This document shows, in pieces, positions 9,280-18,529 of a DNA stretch of 64,000 bases. Position 1 is the first letter of the stretch, and each line of letters opens with the position of its first letter. This DNA is from Polyangiaceae bacterium (GTDB lineage: Bacteria > Myxococcota_A > Polyangia > Polyangiales > Polyangiaceae). The DNA lies in assembly GCA_016715885.1 (NCBI GenBank), contig JADJXL010000020.1, positions 62,001 through 126,000 on the forward strand. Reading direction: 5' to 3'. Position numbers and translations under genes: made by a program. The notes below the pieces were generated by a model, which saw only the letters and a list, made by a program, of their open reading frames with translations, made no database searches and was not told the origin of the DNA.

Positions 9280-9591
9280 TCACTCCCGGCGGACGAGGTG
9301 TAGACTGGCGAGCACGCGCTCGGTATTCGACAGGTCCCCGACAATCTTGCGCACGGGCGGCGGCCGCTTTCGGATCAATGTGGGAATTGCGATGATTTGG
9401 TCTTCGTCTGCAAGTTGTGGATCTTGCAACAGATCAGTGATTTCAATGCGATGTCGATTGGGAAGATGCTTTTCGCACAGCGCAATGAGATTGGATAACG
9501 CAGTGAGAGATCGTGGTGTTTGTCCTGCTATGTACAGGCGCAACTCCCAAACGGTATCATCGTTCGCTGCAGGGGGCGGCTCGTCGCTCAT
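9280..9591 (-). CDS. kaiB: KaiB-like circadian-clock protein
   Basis: 103 residues; thioredoxin-like KaiB domain from ~15 to 98: WELRLYIAGQTPRSLTALSNL, then HRIEITDLLQDPQLAD, then IIAIPTLIRKRPPPVRKIVG. These match the beta-alpha-beta start, the D-L-x-x-x-P-x-x-A segment and the conserved (I/V)-x-A-x-P-T-L-x-(K/R) strand where KaiB switches fold. KaiB binds the phosphorylated KaiC ring and in cyanobacteria recruits output kinases. ATG 9591 has GAGGGG upstream and is 8 bases past the KaiC stop. No KaiA is nearby, as is usual outside cyanobacteria, so an hourglass timer or stress role is as likely as a true clock. Confidence 0.9.
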   Translation of the reverse strand: MSDEPPPAANDDTVWELRLYIAGQTPRSLTALSNLIALCEKHLPNRHRIEITDLLQDPQLADEDQIIAIPTLIRKRPPPVRKIVGDLSNTERVLASLHLVRRE

Positions 9592-9599
9592 GACACCCC

Positions 9600-11378
9600 T
9601 CAGGCTCCCTTTTTGGCTGAGTTTTTCTGTTTGCCGCTCTGCTTGCCCACATCGGCTTGTCGAACGCCCGCCATTGTGGTTCGAGCCTGCGACTCGAGCT
9701 CGTCCGCTCGTTGCTCGTTGGCGATTTCACCGAGCAATTGTTCCTCCGCATTTTCGAACTGTGCACGCAACATCGCCAGGCGTGCGTCGAGCATTTGTTT
9801 TTTTCGCGCCACGTCGCGCTTCAATCGTTCGATTCGCTGGTTTCGTTCGAGGGAGCGTGCCCGGTCCCGAGCTTCCTCGGTGTGCCGCGCCGCGCCCACG
9901 ACGATTCCACCCGCTGGGCCGACGTAGACATCGGCTGGCTCGATGCCGTGTTCGGTGAAAATGATTTCGCGCAACTGGTTGGAATGTGCCATGCCGCGCG
10001 ACTTCAGCACGTACATCAGCCGATTTCGTTCATTGTTTTGTTCGGCGAGCTGGAGCAGCAGCCACGTATCCATCAACGAAGAAACGCCCACCTCGGTGGA
10101 TTCCTTCGATTCGCCGGCATGCGTGAGGCTCGTAAAAATTGCGGTTATGAGCCGGCTTTTCAGCAAATCGACGAGGCGCGTGAGCATTCCGAGGACATCG
10201 GCGGCTTTGCCGACCGTCAACATACCGGTAATGGGATCGACGATGACGAGCTGGGGATTGAAGTCCATGATCTGCTGTTGCATGGTCACCAGGTGCATTT
10301 CCAATCCAGATGTCGTCGGACGTGCAGCTTGGAAGCGAAGTAGCCCTGCCTCCTGATGTGGTTGCAAATCGAGGCCAATCGAGCGCATGTTTCGTATGAT
10401 TTGCAGCCGTGGCTCTTCATAGGCGAAAAACAGACAACGTTCTCCCCGGCGGCAGGTCGCGTCGGCGGCATATGCAGCGAGACTGCTTTTGCCCGAGCCG
10501 GCGGCGCCGGAAATGAGCACGGTCGACCCGCGATAAAGCCCGTCGCCGCCACCCAGCATTGCATCGATGCGCGGAATACCCGTGGAGATCCGTTCGGTGG
10601 ACGTGGGATGGTCGAGCGTCAGCGTCGTAATGGGTTGAACTGTGATACCGCGTTGATGAATGAGAAACGGGTATTCGTTCGAGCCGTGTCGCGAGCCGCG
10701 GTATTTGACGATGCGCATGTAGCGGGTGGCGATGCGGTCCTCGACCCGCTGGTCGAGCAAAATCACACAATCGGAAGCATATTCCTCGATGCCATGGCGC
10801 GTGAGCTGCTCCCCACCTCGTTCGCCTGTGACGACGGACGTAACACCGCGGTCAGCGAGCCAGCCGAAGAGCCGGCGCAACTCCGCGCGCAAAATGACCT
10901 CATTTTGGAATACCCCGAAGAGCGACTCGAGCGTATCGAATGCGACGCGTTTGGCGCCGACGGTATCGATGGCACGGCCGAGGCGAATGAAGATCCCTTC
11001 GAGGTCGTAATCTCCCGCTTCCTCGATTTCGCCCCGCTCGATGCGCACATGATTCAGCGCGAGCTTTTTTTCGGCAACGAGACGTGGGATGTCCATGCCG
11101 AGCGAGGCCATGTTGGAAGCGAGCGCCTCGGCACTTTCTTCGAAGGACATGAAGACGCCGGGATCGTTCATCTCGACGGCCCCACGGACGACGAACTCCA
11201 TGGCGAAAAGGGTTTTTCCGGAGCCCGGCCCGCCGCAGACGAGCGTCGTGCGTCTGCGTGGCAGCCCGCCGAACGTGATCTCGTCGAAACCTTGAATGCC
11301 CGTCGGAGCTTTTTCGAGCTCGCCCGCCTGCTTGACGTTTGCCGCGGCGAAGGTTGCGTCGTCCATCGGTAGGCCCAT
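9600..11378 (-). CDS. kaiC: KaiC-family double-domain RecA-like ATPase/autokinase
   Basis: About 592 residues from ATG 11378. It has two RecA-like KaiC domains: CI with Walker A GGPGSGKT (~49-56) and SFEE (~78-81), and CII with Walker A GAAGSGKS (~291-298), FAYEE and Walker B-like LVIVDPITGM. The autophosphorylation region in CII reads EVGVSSLMDTW, with Ser433-Ser434 where cyanobacterial KaiC has Ser431-Thr432, so the phosphosite pair is kept as Ser-Ser. After ~500 comes a Glu/Arg-rich coiled-coil tail (EEARDRARSLERNQRIERL) in place of the short A-loop. It lies 107 bases after the upstream kinase. ATG 11366 is an alternative start. Confidence 0.88.
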   Translation of the reverse strand: MGLPMDDATFAAANVKQAGELEKAPTGIQGFDEITFGGLPRRRTTLVCGGPGSGKTLFAMEFVVRGAVEMNDPGVFMSFEESAEALASNMASLGMDIPRLVAEKKLALNHVRIERGEIEEAGDYDLEGIFIRLGRAIDTVGAKRVAFDTLESLFGVFQNEVILRAELRRLFGWLADRGVTSVVTGERGGEQLTRHGIEEYASDCVILLDQRVEDRIATRYMRIVKYRGSRHGSNEYPFLIHQRGITVQPITTLTLDHPTSTERISTGIPRIDAMLGGGDGLYRGSTVLISGAAGSGKSSLAAYAADATCRRGERCLFFAYEEPRLQIIRNMRSIGLDLQPHQEAGLLRFQAARPTTSGLEMHLVTMQQQIMDFNPQLVIVDPITGMLTVGKAADVLGMLTRLVDLLKSRLITAIFTSLTHAGESKESTEVGVSSLMDTWLLLQLAEQNNERNRLMYVLKSRGMAHSNQLREIIFTEHGIEPADVYVGPAGGIVVGAARHTEEARDRARSLERNQRIERLKRDVARKKQMLDARLAMLRAQFENAEEQLLGEIANEQRADELESQARTTMAGVRQADVGKQSGKQKNSAKKGA

Positions 11379-11485
11379 TCCCCGCGAACGTTCTATTGCT
11401 GGACTTCTGGTCCCTGGTCCCACATCCCGCAAGGGGAACCGCCCGCCCGATGGAAGTCGCGGACGTACGAGCAACATCCAATGGA

Positions 11486-13492
11486 TCAGCTCGCCAAACG
11501 TCGTGCGGGCGCGACGGGGAGCGTGAAGCAAAACGTGCTACCCTTGCCCTGGTCACTTTCGACCCAGATACGCCCGCCATGAGCGTCGACGATGCCCTTG
11601 CTGATGTACAGTCCGAGTCCGGCGCCGCTGTATCCCGCGCCGGTGCCCCGAAAAAACCGCTGGAATATCCCCTTCATGTCGGAATCGCGGATCCCGGGCC
11701 CCGTATCTTTCACGGCAAAACGAACTCCGTCTTCGCACGGCTCGGCGCTCATGGTAATCGTCCCGTCGGGGCCCGTCCATGCGCGTGCGTTGGAAAGAAG
11801 ATTCGAGAACACCTGCGCAATTCGCTCGCGATCGCAATGCACGAGCGTGTCGGGGCACGAAACGACAGGAATGATTTGAGCGACCTTCATTGCCCCCGGT
11901 TGAAATGCATCGATGGCATCATCAATGAGAGAGGTCACCGTGCAAGCGCCAAGGTCGAGTGAGAGCAAGTTCTTATCGATGCGGGCCACGTCGAGCAGGT
12001 CGCCAATGAGTCGCTGCATGCGCAGTCCCGCTCGACGAATTCCCTGCGTGATATGTTTGACCCGGGCGGGCACTGCATTATCGGGAATTCGCAGGAGCAA
12101 GTCCGTATTCGCCAAAACCCCCGCCAGAGGATTACGCAAATCGTGCGAAACGATCGCCATCATCTCATCGCGAACGCGAATGGCCCGCTGCGCCTCGCCA
12201 TACAACGTCGCATTGTCGAAAGCCGCTCCCGCTCGACGCCCAAGATCCTCAGCGAGAGCCATGTCGAGATCGTCCTTGGCAGGCCCCGGCGACGTGGTGA
12301 TGAACGTGAGCACACCGAAGGTGCAGCGCCGCGCCGTGAGCGGAACGCTTATCAGTGACCGAATGCCGATTTTTTCCAGATCGCTCCCATTTGCGAGCCC
12401 AAGTGTTTGTCCGAGCGATACATCATTTCCTTCCGAAAATGATCGGGTCGCGCCGGTTCGCGCGACGTCGATCATCATGGACGTCGGGGGAGCTGGGTCG
12501 AGCGCTCGCCGCAATTCATCCGCGACTACCATATCGATGTGCTCGAGAGCCGCCAAACGCATCGTTCCCATTGGGTCGTCATGCTCGCGGCTTACGAAGT
12601 GCAAGACGAACCCATCGGCAATGGCAGGCATGATCAGCCGGCCGAGCGCATCGGTGGCTGCATCGATGTCGAGTGTGGAGGCGAGCGCCGTGCCGGCCTG
12701 AAGCATGATTTGCTGGGCTTTTAGGCGCCGGTTACGCTCCGAAACGTCGCGCAAGGCGACCACGGATCCATATGCATATCCATCGGGACGAACAATGGGC
12801 GTCCGCTCGACTTCCACACACCGAGCAACCCCATGGCGATCGCGCAGCCACGTCGTAGGTTCCCGCATGACCTTATCGCAAAGCTCGTCCGGCTCAGCGC
12901 GTTCGCCTTCCAGCCGCATGATTTCATCGAGCGGCTTTCCGAGCGCCTCGATCCCGTGCCAGCCGGTGAGCCGCTCGGCCTCGTCGTTCATCAGTCGCAC
13001 GTACTCGTCACGATCGACCGCAATGACTGCATCGGCGACGCTTTGTATGGTCGCCGCAAGCCAAGCTTCGCTTTCCGAAAGTCGGCGCATGACGCGATGG
13101 CGGAAAAGCGCCATTTCGAGAGCAATCTTGAGCTCTCGCTCTTTGAAGGGTTTTAAGACATAACCATAAGGCTCCGTGCTCTCGGCACGCCGGACGGTGG
13201 GTTCGTCCCCAAATGCCGTCAGGTAAACAATCGGCACGTCGAGGTGCTCATGAATACGTGCGGCCGCTTCGATCCCGTCGATATCGCCCTTGAGCTTGAT
13301 ATCCATGAGCACGAGGGCGGGCTTCAGCTCGAGCGCTTTCTTGATGGCGTCGCTCCCGGTCGCCAACGTCGCGGGGACGTGATACCCGAGCTGCTCCAGC
13401 CGCTCCTGAAGATCGAGCGCCACGATTTGCTCGTCTTCCACCACGAGAACCGAATACTTTTCTTCGCGCGAGAGCATCATCATCCACTTCAC
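11486..13492 (-). CDS. Hybrid sensor kinase: REC-PAS-GAF-HisKA-HATPase, Kai operon
   Basis: Up to 668 residues. A receiver domain comes first (~12-125): VVEDE acidic pair, phospho-acceptor Asp64 in LVLMDIKL, Thr in YLTAFG and Lys114 in YVLKPF. PAS ~140-255, GAF ~265-430, HisKA with His450 in MMAIVSHDLRNPLAG, then HATPase with LLSNARAW, DTGPGIRDSD and GAGLGLYISKGIVDAHGG. An N-terminal REC suggests it is itself a phosphorelay target that then signals onward. The GTG at 13492 overlaps the sigma-factor stop by four bases (GTGA); the ATG at 13483 has GAAGG at a better distance and may be the true start. Confidence 0.85.
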   Translation of the reverse strand: MKWMMMLSREEKYSVLVVEDEQIVALDLQERLEQLGYHVPATLATGSDAIKKALELKPALVLMDIKLKGDIDGIEAAARIHEHLDVPIVYLTAFGDEPTVRRAESTEPYGYVLKPFKERELKIALEMALFRHRVMRRLSESEAWLAATIQSVADAVIAVDRDEYVRLMNDEAERLTGWHGIEALGKPLDEIMRLEGERAEPDELCDKVMREPTTWLRDRHGVARCVEVERTPIVRPDGYAYGSVVALRDVSERNRRLKAQQIMLQAGTALASTLDIDAATDALGRLIMPAIADGFVLHFVSREHDDPMGTMRLAALEHIDMVVADELRRALDPAPPTSMMIDVARTGATRSFSEGNDVSLGQTLGLANGSDLEKIGIRSLISVPLTARRCTFGVLTFITTSPGPAKDDLDMALAEDLGRRAGAAFDNATLYGEAQRAIRVRDEMMAIVSHDLRNPLAGVLANTDLLLRIPDNAVPARVKHITQGIRRAGLRMQRLIGDLLDVARIDKNLLSLDLGACTVTSLIDDAIDAFQPGAMKVAQIIPVVSCPDTLVHCDRERIAQVFSNLLSNARAWTGPDGTITMSAEPCEDGVRFAVKDTGPGIRDSDMKGIFQRFFRGTGAGYSGAGLGLYISKGIVDAHGGRIWVESDQGKGSTFCFTLPVAPARRLAS

Positions 13493-14892
13493 CTTCGCAG
13501 AAACGCACCCAAATCCAGCGCCTCCGAATGCTCGCGCAACTTCTGCAATGCCCTCGATTCAATCTGTCGCACACGTTCGCGGCTGAGCGAATTCGACCGG
13601 CCGATTTCTTCGAGCGTCAACACATCGCCTCCCCCAAATCCAAATCGCAATCGCAGAATCTCCTGCTCGCGCGGCGTCAGCGTCTCGAGCAAACCTCGTG
13701 CTCGCTCCAGCAGTTGATGCTGGTCGAGCCTTTGGTCGGGCGCTGCGCCTTGCCCTTCCAGCATGTCCACGTAATTGCTGTCCCCGCTATCCCCAATCGG
13801 CGCGTCCAGGCTCAACGTCGGCGCTGATGCAACACGCACCGCATTCACCTTGTCGAGCGACAGGCCGCTGCGTTCGGCAATCTCCTCCATCGACGGCTCA
13901 CGAGCATTCTCCTGCGCGAGCGCTTTGCGTGCGCTCGCCACACGGCGCCGGGTATTCGCAATGTGCCCAGGTACTTTGATGGCCTTGCCGTGGTAGAGCA
14001 CGTGCCTATCGAGCGCCTGCCGAATCCACCACGCTGCATACGTCATGAACCGATGACCCCGGCGGTAATCGAATTTTTCCGCTGCGCGCATCAGTCCAAG
14101 ATTGCCATCCTGCACCAAATCGAGCAGCGGTACCCCGCGACCCAGGTAATCGCGTGCCGTCGCCACCACCAGCCGCAAGTTCGCCGTCACCAATTCATCC
14201 CGAGCCCGCGCAATCGTGCGTCGCGCTTTCACCAGCTTCGCCCGCGTATTCTCGATCGACGCCCGCTCGTCACCCTCCGCTCGTTCAGCCGCTTCGCGCA
14301 GTGCACGCTCGATTCTGTCATTCACCGCCGGCGTCATCCGCACCTCTGCAAACCCCGTGGCAAGATCCGACAGCCCGCTCGTCGCCGCCGATTCGCCCGC
14401 CTCCGCGGCCGACGCACGCAATGCAGCCAAAAGCCGCATGAGCCGTGCAGAGATCGCATGCTCGGCCGCATTGTCGTCGTCTTGCAGCAGCGTATCCACC
14501 TTCATCCGGCCCAATCGCAGATCCTCCTCGATTGCACCGAGCTCACGCAGCGCCACCGGCGACTCGATCCACGCCTCGGCCATCTCGCGCTCGGCTGCTT
14601 CGATGCGCTTACCGATCTCCACTTCGCCTTCGCGCGTGAGCGGCCTGCAGTGCGACAATGCCTGCATGTACATTTCCGTCGCGTCGTGCGCGGCCCGGTT
14701 TGGCGCGGCAATCTTTGCTGGACGTGGGCTCGTCGTCGCGCGTGGGCTCGTGCGTTTGGCTCTCCGAACCACGGCGCGCACCGGTTTGCCCGGGTGCTCG
14801 TCGCGCGCGGATGCCGTTTCGGATTGTATTTCGTGTGTAATAAACGTTTCGTTCAGCATTTCCCTCGTCGTCGAGTCATCCACTCGGAGCAT
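13489..14892 (-). CDS. Sigma-70 family RNA polymerase sigma factor (RpoD/RpoS group), first gene of the Kai operon
   Basis: 467 residues. A basic low-complexity N-terminus (~1-70) precedes region 1.2 (ATEMYMQALSHCRPLTREGE), a ~100-residue non-conserved insert, region 2 (LVTANLRLVVATARDYLGRG, LLDLVQDGNLGLMRA, RGHRFMTYAAWWIRQAL), region 3 and region 4 (LTPREQEILRLRFGF and LSRERVRQIESRALQKLR). All promoter-contact helices are present, so it should recognise -35/-10 promoters of the housekeeping type and is probably a group 2 alternative factor. The stop overlaps the kinase start, coupling the two. Upstream 14893-15116 is the shared intergenic with the divergent CBS gene; I see no clear promoter there. 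Confidence 0.88.
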   Translation of the reverse strand: MLRVDDSTTREMLNETFITHEIQSETASARDEHPGKPVRAVVRRAKRTSPRATTSPRPAKIAAPNRAAHDATEMYMQALSHCRPLTREGEVEIGKRIEAAEREMAEAWIESPVALRELGAIEEDLRLGRMKVDTLLQDDDNAAEHAISARLMRLLAALRASAAEAGESAATSGLSDLATGFAEVRMTPAVNDRIERALREAAERAEGDERASIENTRAKLVKARRTIARARDELVTANLRLVVATARDYLGRGVPLLDLVQDGNLGLMRAAEKFDYRRGHRFMTYAAWWIRQALDRHVLYHGKAIKVPGHIANTRRRVASARKALAQENAREPSMEEIAERSGLSLDKVNAVRVASAPTLSLDAPIGDSGDSNYVDMLEGQGAAPDQRLDQHQLLERARGLLETLTPREQEILRLRFGFGGGDVLTLEEIGRSNSLSRERVRQIESRALQKLREHSEALDLGAFLRR

Positions 14893-15116
14893 TTGTTGAA
14901 TTTCGGGCTGAGCACGTTAATCACGCATGCGCGTCGTGGAAGGGGTCGCAATGTATCATTTCGTCACGTCCCGGTAAAACGTTTGTTGCGGTCGAGGTTG
15001 CTCGAATGGGCGTGCTGGAGTGTAATAGGTGCGGCCAATGCTCCGTTCGAGCGCCGGGGCGGCACGGGGAATGCTTCGCGCCGGGACATCAACCATTATG
15101 TCGACGGAGGAGGCCA

Positions 15117-15551
15117 ATGCGCGTAGGTGACGTCATGACGCAGGCGGTGGAGACGACGACGCCGAGCACGACATTGCAGGCGGCGGCACTCAAGATGCGG
15201 GAGACGGCCGTTGGCATGCTGCCCGTCATCGAAGGCGGCCGACCCATCGGCGTCGTCACGGATCGGGATATCACCGTCCGAGCGACCGCGAACGGTATGG
15301 ACCCACAGTTGAGCACCGTGGCCGAAGCGATGACTCGCTCCGTTCATTCGTGCCGCGACGATGATTCTCTCGAGGATGCCGCAAGGAAAATGCAGATGGC
15401 AACGATTCGCCGCCTCATCGTATTGAACGAAGCGGGGGTCATGGTCGGAGTCGTTGCATTGGATGACCTGCTCGCTTTGCCCAAGGAGGAGCAGGTCGTG
15501 GCCGATTTGGAGGATTCCATTTCGGCAGCGGAAATCCGCAGAATCGCGTAA
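15117..15551 (+). CDS. Two-CBS-domain protein
   Basis: 144 residues consisting of a tandem pair of CBS domains (~1-60 and ~68-125). The first begins RVGDVMTQAVETTTPSTTLQ and ends GVVTDRDITVR; the second begins VAEAMTRSVHSC and ends GVVALDDLLAL. The G-V-V-T-D-R-D motif is the nucleotide-contact turn. Such stand-alone proteins bind AMP, ATP or SAM as energy sensors. ATG 15117 has GGAGGAGG upstream; an in-frame ATG at 15006 would add a Cys-rich stretch without homology. It is divergent from the sigma-Kai operon. Close to BON/CBS stress proteins of proteobacteria. Confidence 0.85.
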   Translation: MRVGDVMTQAVETTTPSTTLQAAALKMRETAVGMLPVIEGGRPIGVVTDRDITVRATANGMDPQLSTVAEAMTRSVHSCRDDDSLEDAARKMQMATIRRLIVLNEAGVMVGVVALDDLLALPKEEQVVADLEDSISAAEIRRIA

Positions 15552-15575
15552 TCCGAGGCCGTTCGGGTGGACGGC

Positions 15576-17723
15576 TCAGTTGGGTATGCAGACCAGGCCC
15601 AGCAAATTCGACGCGCCGACGGAGCCGACGACCGTCGCTGCCCCCGTCGTTCGGTTCAGCGTCGTCAATACGTCGGTCCCCGTATCGATCAAATACATCA
15701 CGTCGTTCGCTGCATCGAACGCCAGCGACTGCGGGCTCGTCAGACCCGCTCCGAGCGGGCCCAGCAACGTCACCGCGCCCGTCGCGCGGTTGACGACGTA
15801 AGCCGAGTCCGTATTTGTATCGGTTAGATACATGATGTTTGCGTTGCTATCATAACCAATGTTGCTGAACCCCGTGAGAGTGCTGGTTCCCACGAGCGTC
15901 GCCGCGCCCGTCGTCGTGTTGATCGTGTAAAGACCATTGTTATGGTACGACAACCCATAGAGCGTGCCCGTCGAGGTATCCCATTCGAGCCCGTGCATCA
16001 CGATCGCGCTATCCCCATAGGGTCCAATCACGGTGACGGCGCCGGTCGTGAGGTCCAGCTCGGCGAGCAAATCGAGGCTCGTCGAGCTCACGTACACTTG
16101 GTTCGTATCCGGCCGATAAGTGAGGCCCCCGGTGGTTCCCGCTGCCGATCCTGCCGTGGCCAGGACTGTCCTTGCCCCCGTTGTCTTGTCAATCATCGAG
16201 ATGATCCGATTGGACTCGATCCCGTATAGCGTACACCCGCTCGATAGGGTGCACGTCACGCCATCGCCCACATACCCGCTGTTGCATGCGCACGTGAACG
16301 ATCCAGCCGTATTCGAGCACGTCGCGTTGACATCGCAATTGTCCGTGCCGAGGGCGCATTCGTCGTCATCCGCGCAGGTGACGCCATCGCCCGAATAGCC
16401 GCCATTGCACGCGCACATGAACGAACCAGGCGTATTCGAACACGTCGCGTTTGCATCGCAATTGTCCGTGCCCGCAGTGCATTCGTCGTTGTCATTGCAC
16501 ATCACGCCATTGCCGGAATACCCGCTGTTGCACGCGCACGTGAACGACCCGAGCGTATTCGTGCACATCGCATTTGCATCGCAATTGTCCGTGCCGAGGG
16601 CGCATTCGTCGTCATCCGCGCAGGTGACGCCATCGCCCGAATACCCGCTGTTGCACGCGCACATGAACGAACCGGGCGTATTCGAGCACGTCGCGTTCGC
16701 ATCGCAATTGTCCGTGCCCATCGCGCATTCGTCGTTGTCGTTGCACGTGATGCCATTGCCCGTAAACCCGGCATTGCACGCGCAGGTGAATGATCCAATC
16801 GTATTCGTGCACGTCGCGTTTGCATTGCAATTGTCCGTGCCCAGCACGCATTCGTCCACGTCGCTGCACATGACGCCGTCCCCGGAATAGCCAACGTTGC
16901 ATGTGCACATGAACGACCCTGGCGTATTGACGCACGTCGCATTCATGTCGCAGTTGTCCAGGTTCGCAGCGCATTCGTCAATTTCGGAGCACATCACCCC
17001 GTCGCCCGAAAAGCCCGCGTTGCACGCGCACGTGAACGAGCCTTCCGTATTCGTGCACGTCGCATTCGCATCGCAGTTGTCGACGTTCGCCGTGCATTCG
17101 TCGACGTCGGCGCACGTCGCGCCGTTGCCCAGCCATCCCGTGTTGCACGTGCACGTGAACGACCCATCCGTATCCGCGCACGTCGCATTCGCGTCGCAGT
17201 TGTTCGTCCCGTCCGCGCATTCGTCCACGTTCGTGCACGTCACGCCATCGCCCGCATATCCGCTGTTGCACGCGCACGCAAACGACCCATCCGAATCGGT
17301 GCACGTCGCATTCGCGTCGCAGTTGTTCGTCCCGTCCGCGCATTCATCCGCATTCGTACACGTCACCCCGTCGCCCGTGTACCCAACATTGCACGCGCAA
17401 GAAAACGTGCCCGGTTCGTTCGTGCACGTAGCATTCGCGCCACAATTGCTCGCTCCCGTCGCGCATTCGTCGACGTCGCTGCACGCCATCGACGTGTCCG
17501 AGCATGTATACCCCGGCTCCACCGTGCACGTGTCCGAACATCCATCACCCGCTGTCGTATTGCCGTCGTCGCACGCTTCGCTGCCCCCGAGCGCGCCATC
17601 ACCGCACACGTTTTTCGCATCCGGATCCACTTGCGACGTGCCGTCGCACCCCATCCCGCCCGCTCCCAAAACGCCAAGCAAAATCGCTGCAGTCAAGCCT
17701 ATTTTTCGGTATCGCATCGCCAA
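15576..17723 (-). CDS. Lipoprotein with ten tandem calcium-binding EGF-like domains and a C-terminal propeller-like domain
   Basis: 715 residues. Signal ends in the lipobox GAGGMGC. Next comes a Cys-rich myxobacterial repeat (CGDGALGGSEACDDGN ... CTVEPGYTC), then ten ~41-residue EGF-like units from ~85 to ~500, each starting (D/N)xDEC and holding N-C-D-A-N-A-T-C, G-S-F-x-C-A-C and G-Y-x-G-D-G-V-x-C. The D-x-D/N-E-C start is the Ca2+-binding consensus, so a rigid Ca2+-stabilised rod is expected. The last ~215 residues have repeats like TLYGLSYHNNGLYTINTTTGAATLVG, which look like a DUF4394/six-blade propeller. Probable surface adhesin. Near-identical 123-bp DNA units underlie the EGF repeats. 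Confidence 0.8.
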   Translation of the reverse strand: MAMRYRKIGLTAAILLGVLGAGGMGCDGTSQVDPDAKNVCGDGALGGSEACDDGNTTAGDGCSDTCTVEPGYTCSDTSMACSDVDECATGASNCGANATCTNEPGTFSCACNVGYTGDGVTCTNADECADGTNNCDANATCTDSDGSFACACNSGYAGDGVTCTNVDECADGTNNCDANATCADTDGSFTCTCNTGWLGNGATCADVDECTANVDNCDANATCTNTEGSFTCACNAGFSGDGVMCSEIDECAANLDNCDMNATCVNTPGSFMCTCNVGYSGDGVMCSDVDECVLGTDNCNANATCTNTIGSFTCACNAGFTGNGITCNDNDECAMGTDNCDANATCSNTPGSFMCACNSGYSGDGVTCADDDECALGTDNCDANAMCTNTLGSFTCACNSGYSGNGVMCNDNDECTAGTDNCDANATCSNTPGSFMCACNGGYSGDGVTCADDDECALGTDNCDVNATCSNTAGSFTCACNSGYVGDGVTCTLSSGCTLYGIESNRIISMIDKTTGARTVLATAGSAAGTTGGLTYRPDTNQVYVSSTSLDLLAELDLTTGAVTVIGPYGDSAIVMHGLEWDTSTGTLYGLSYHNNGLYTINTTTGAATLVGTSTLTGFSNIGYDSNANIMYLTDTNTDSAYVVNRATGAVTLLGPLGAGLTSPQSLAFDAANDVMYLIDTGTDVLTTLNRTTGAATVVGSVGASNLLGLVCIPN

Positions 17724-17878
17724 AGCCCTCGGTGTTTACAAAGTATGTTCTGGACTATCCGGCGCATGTTCGACCAAGCGCCGCGCGATGTCAACCATTG
17801 CGTTTCGGGGTGGACGCGTCGTACTGACGCTTGGGGTGTGGCGTCCAAGCACATGGCGCAGTCGCCAGTGCCGTGCGA

Positions 17879-18526
17879 TCACTCGTCCCGCGGCGGCTCG
17901 CTGCGCACTTCGAGAATTGCTTTCATCACGAAAACCGCCGGCCGGAGCACATCCGACAACCGCCCGCCATCATCGACGGGTGGCGTCGTTCCACCCACCT
18001 GATAGAGCGCACTCCTCAGGTCCACCGCGCGCGTGATGACATTGCGCGACGTTCCGTACGGCCCGTCCGCCAGCTCCAAAAGCGTTTCAATGCCGATGCC
18101 CAGTGCCTCGGCAAAACCTTGTCTCACCGGCGGAGAGCCCGGTGGTCCTGCCGAACGACCCTCGCGCACCGCTGTTCGCATATTGGCGGCCGCTGCCGGA
18201 GCATTCACGCTCGAGCCATTGGGTATGGATTCGAGCGCCTTCGCGAAAAGCTCGACCGTCCGTGCCAAGTCGTCATCACTTGGTGGAGCGGCGCTCGTTT
18301 CGAGCAGTCGAACGGCGATTGCAAAGTTTTCGATTGCCTCGGCAAGACCACGCTCAGCCACGCGGATATCCGGCGGCGGCGCCTCGTGCAGCGCTTCTTG
18401 ATGAATCTGACGCGCGAGCGGCAATGGAGGCGAAGGCACCGCCGGTGGCCTTTCGACCTCGCAACCGCAGAGCACGATTGCAATCAAGAAACACCTCACC
18501 CCCCGACCCCCCCCAATATTGCGCAT
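17879..18526 (-). CDS. Hypothetical lipoprotein
   Basis: 215 residues beginning MRNIGGGRGVRCFLIAIVLC with a lipobox VLCGC, then a Pro-rich spacer and a mostly helical Ala/Glu-rich body (VAERGLAEAIENFAIAVRLLE, ARTVELFAKALESI). I do not recognise the family. The gene starts 3 bases after the stop of the DUF2231 gene (18530), so the two are likely co-transcribed and this protein may work at the envelope with it. Confidence is from coding character, signal and operon spacing only. Confidence 0.55.
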   Translation of the reverse strand: MRNIGGGRGVRCFLIAIVLCGCEVERPPAVPSPPLPLARQIHQEALHEAPPPDIRVAERGLAEAIENFAIAVRLLETSAAPPSDDDLARTVELFAKALESIPNGSSVNAPAAAANMRTAVREGRSAGPPGSPPVRQGFAEALGIGIETLLELADGPYGTSRNVITRAVDLRSALYQVGGTTPPVDDGGRLSDVLRPAVFVMKAILEVRSEPPRDE

Positions 18527-18529
18527 TCG

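Noticed and set aside
11379..11531. Longer KaiC start upstream of ATG 11378
   Set aside because: It would overlap the upstream kinase gene and add a basic stretch with no KaiC similarity.
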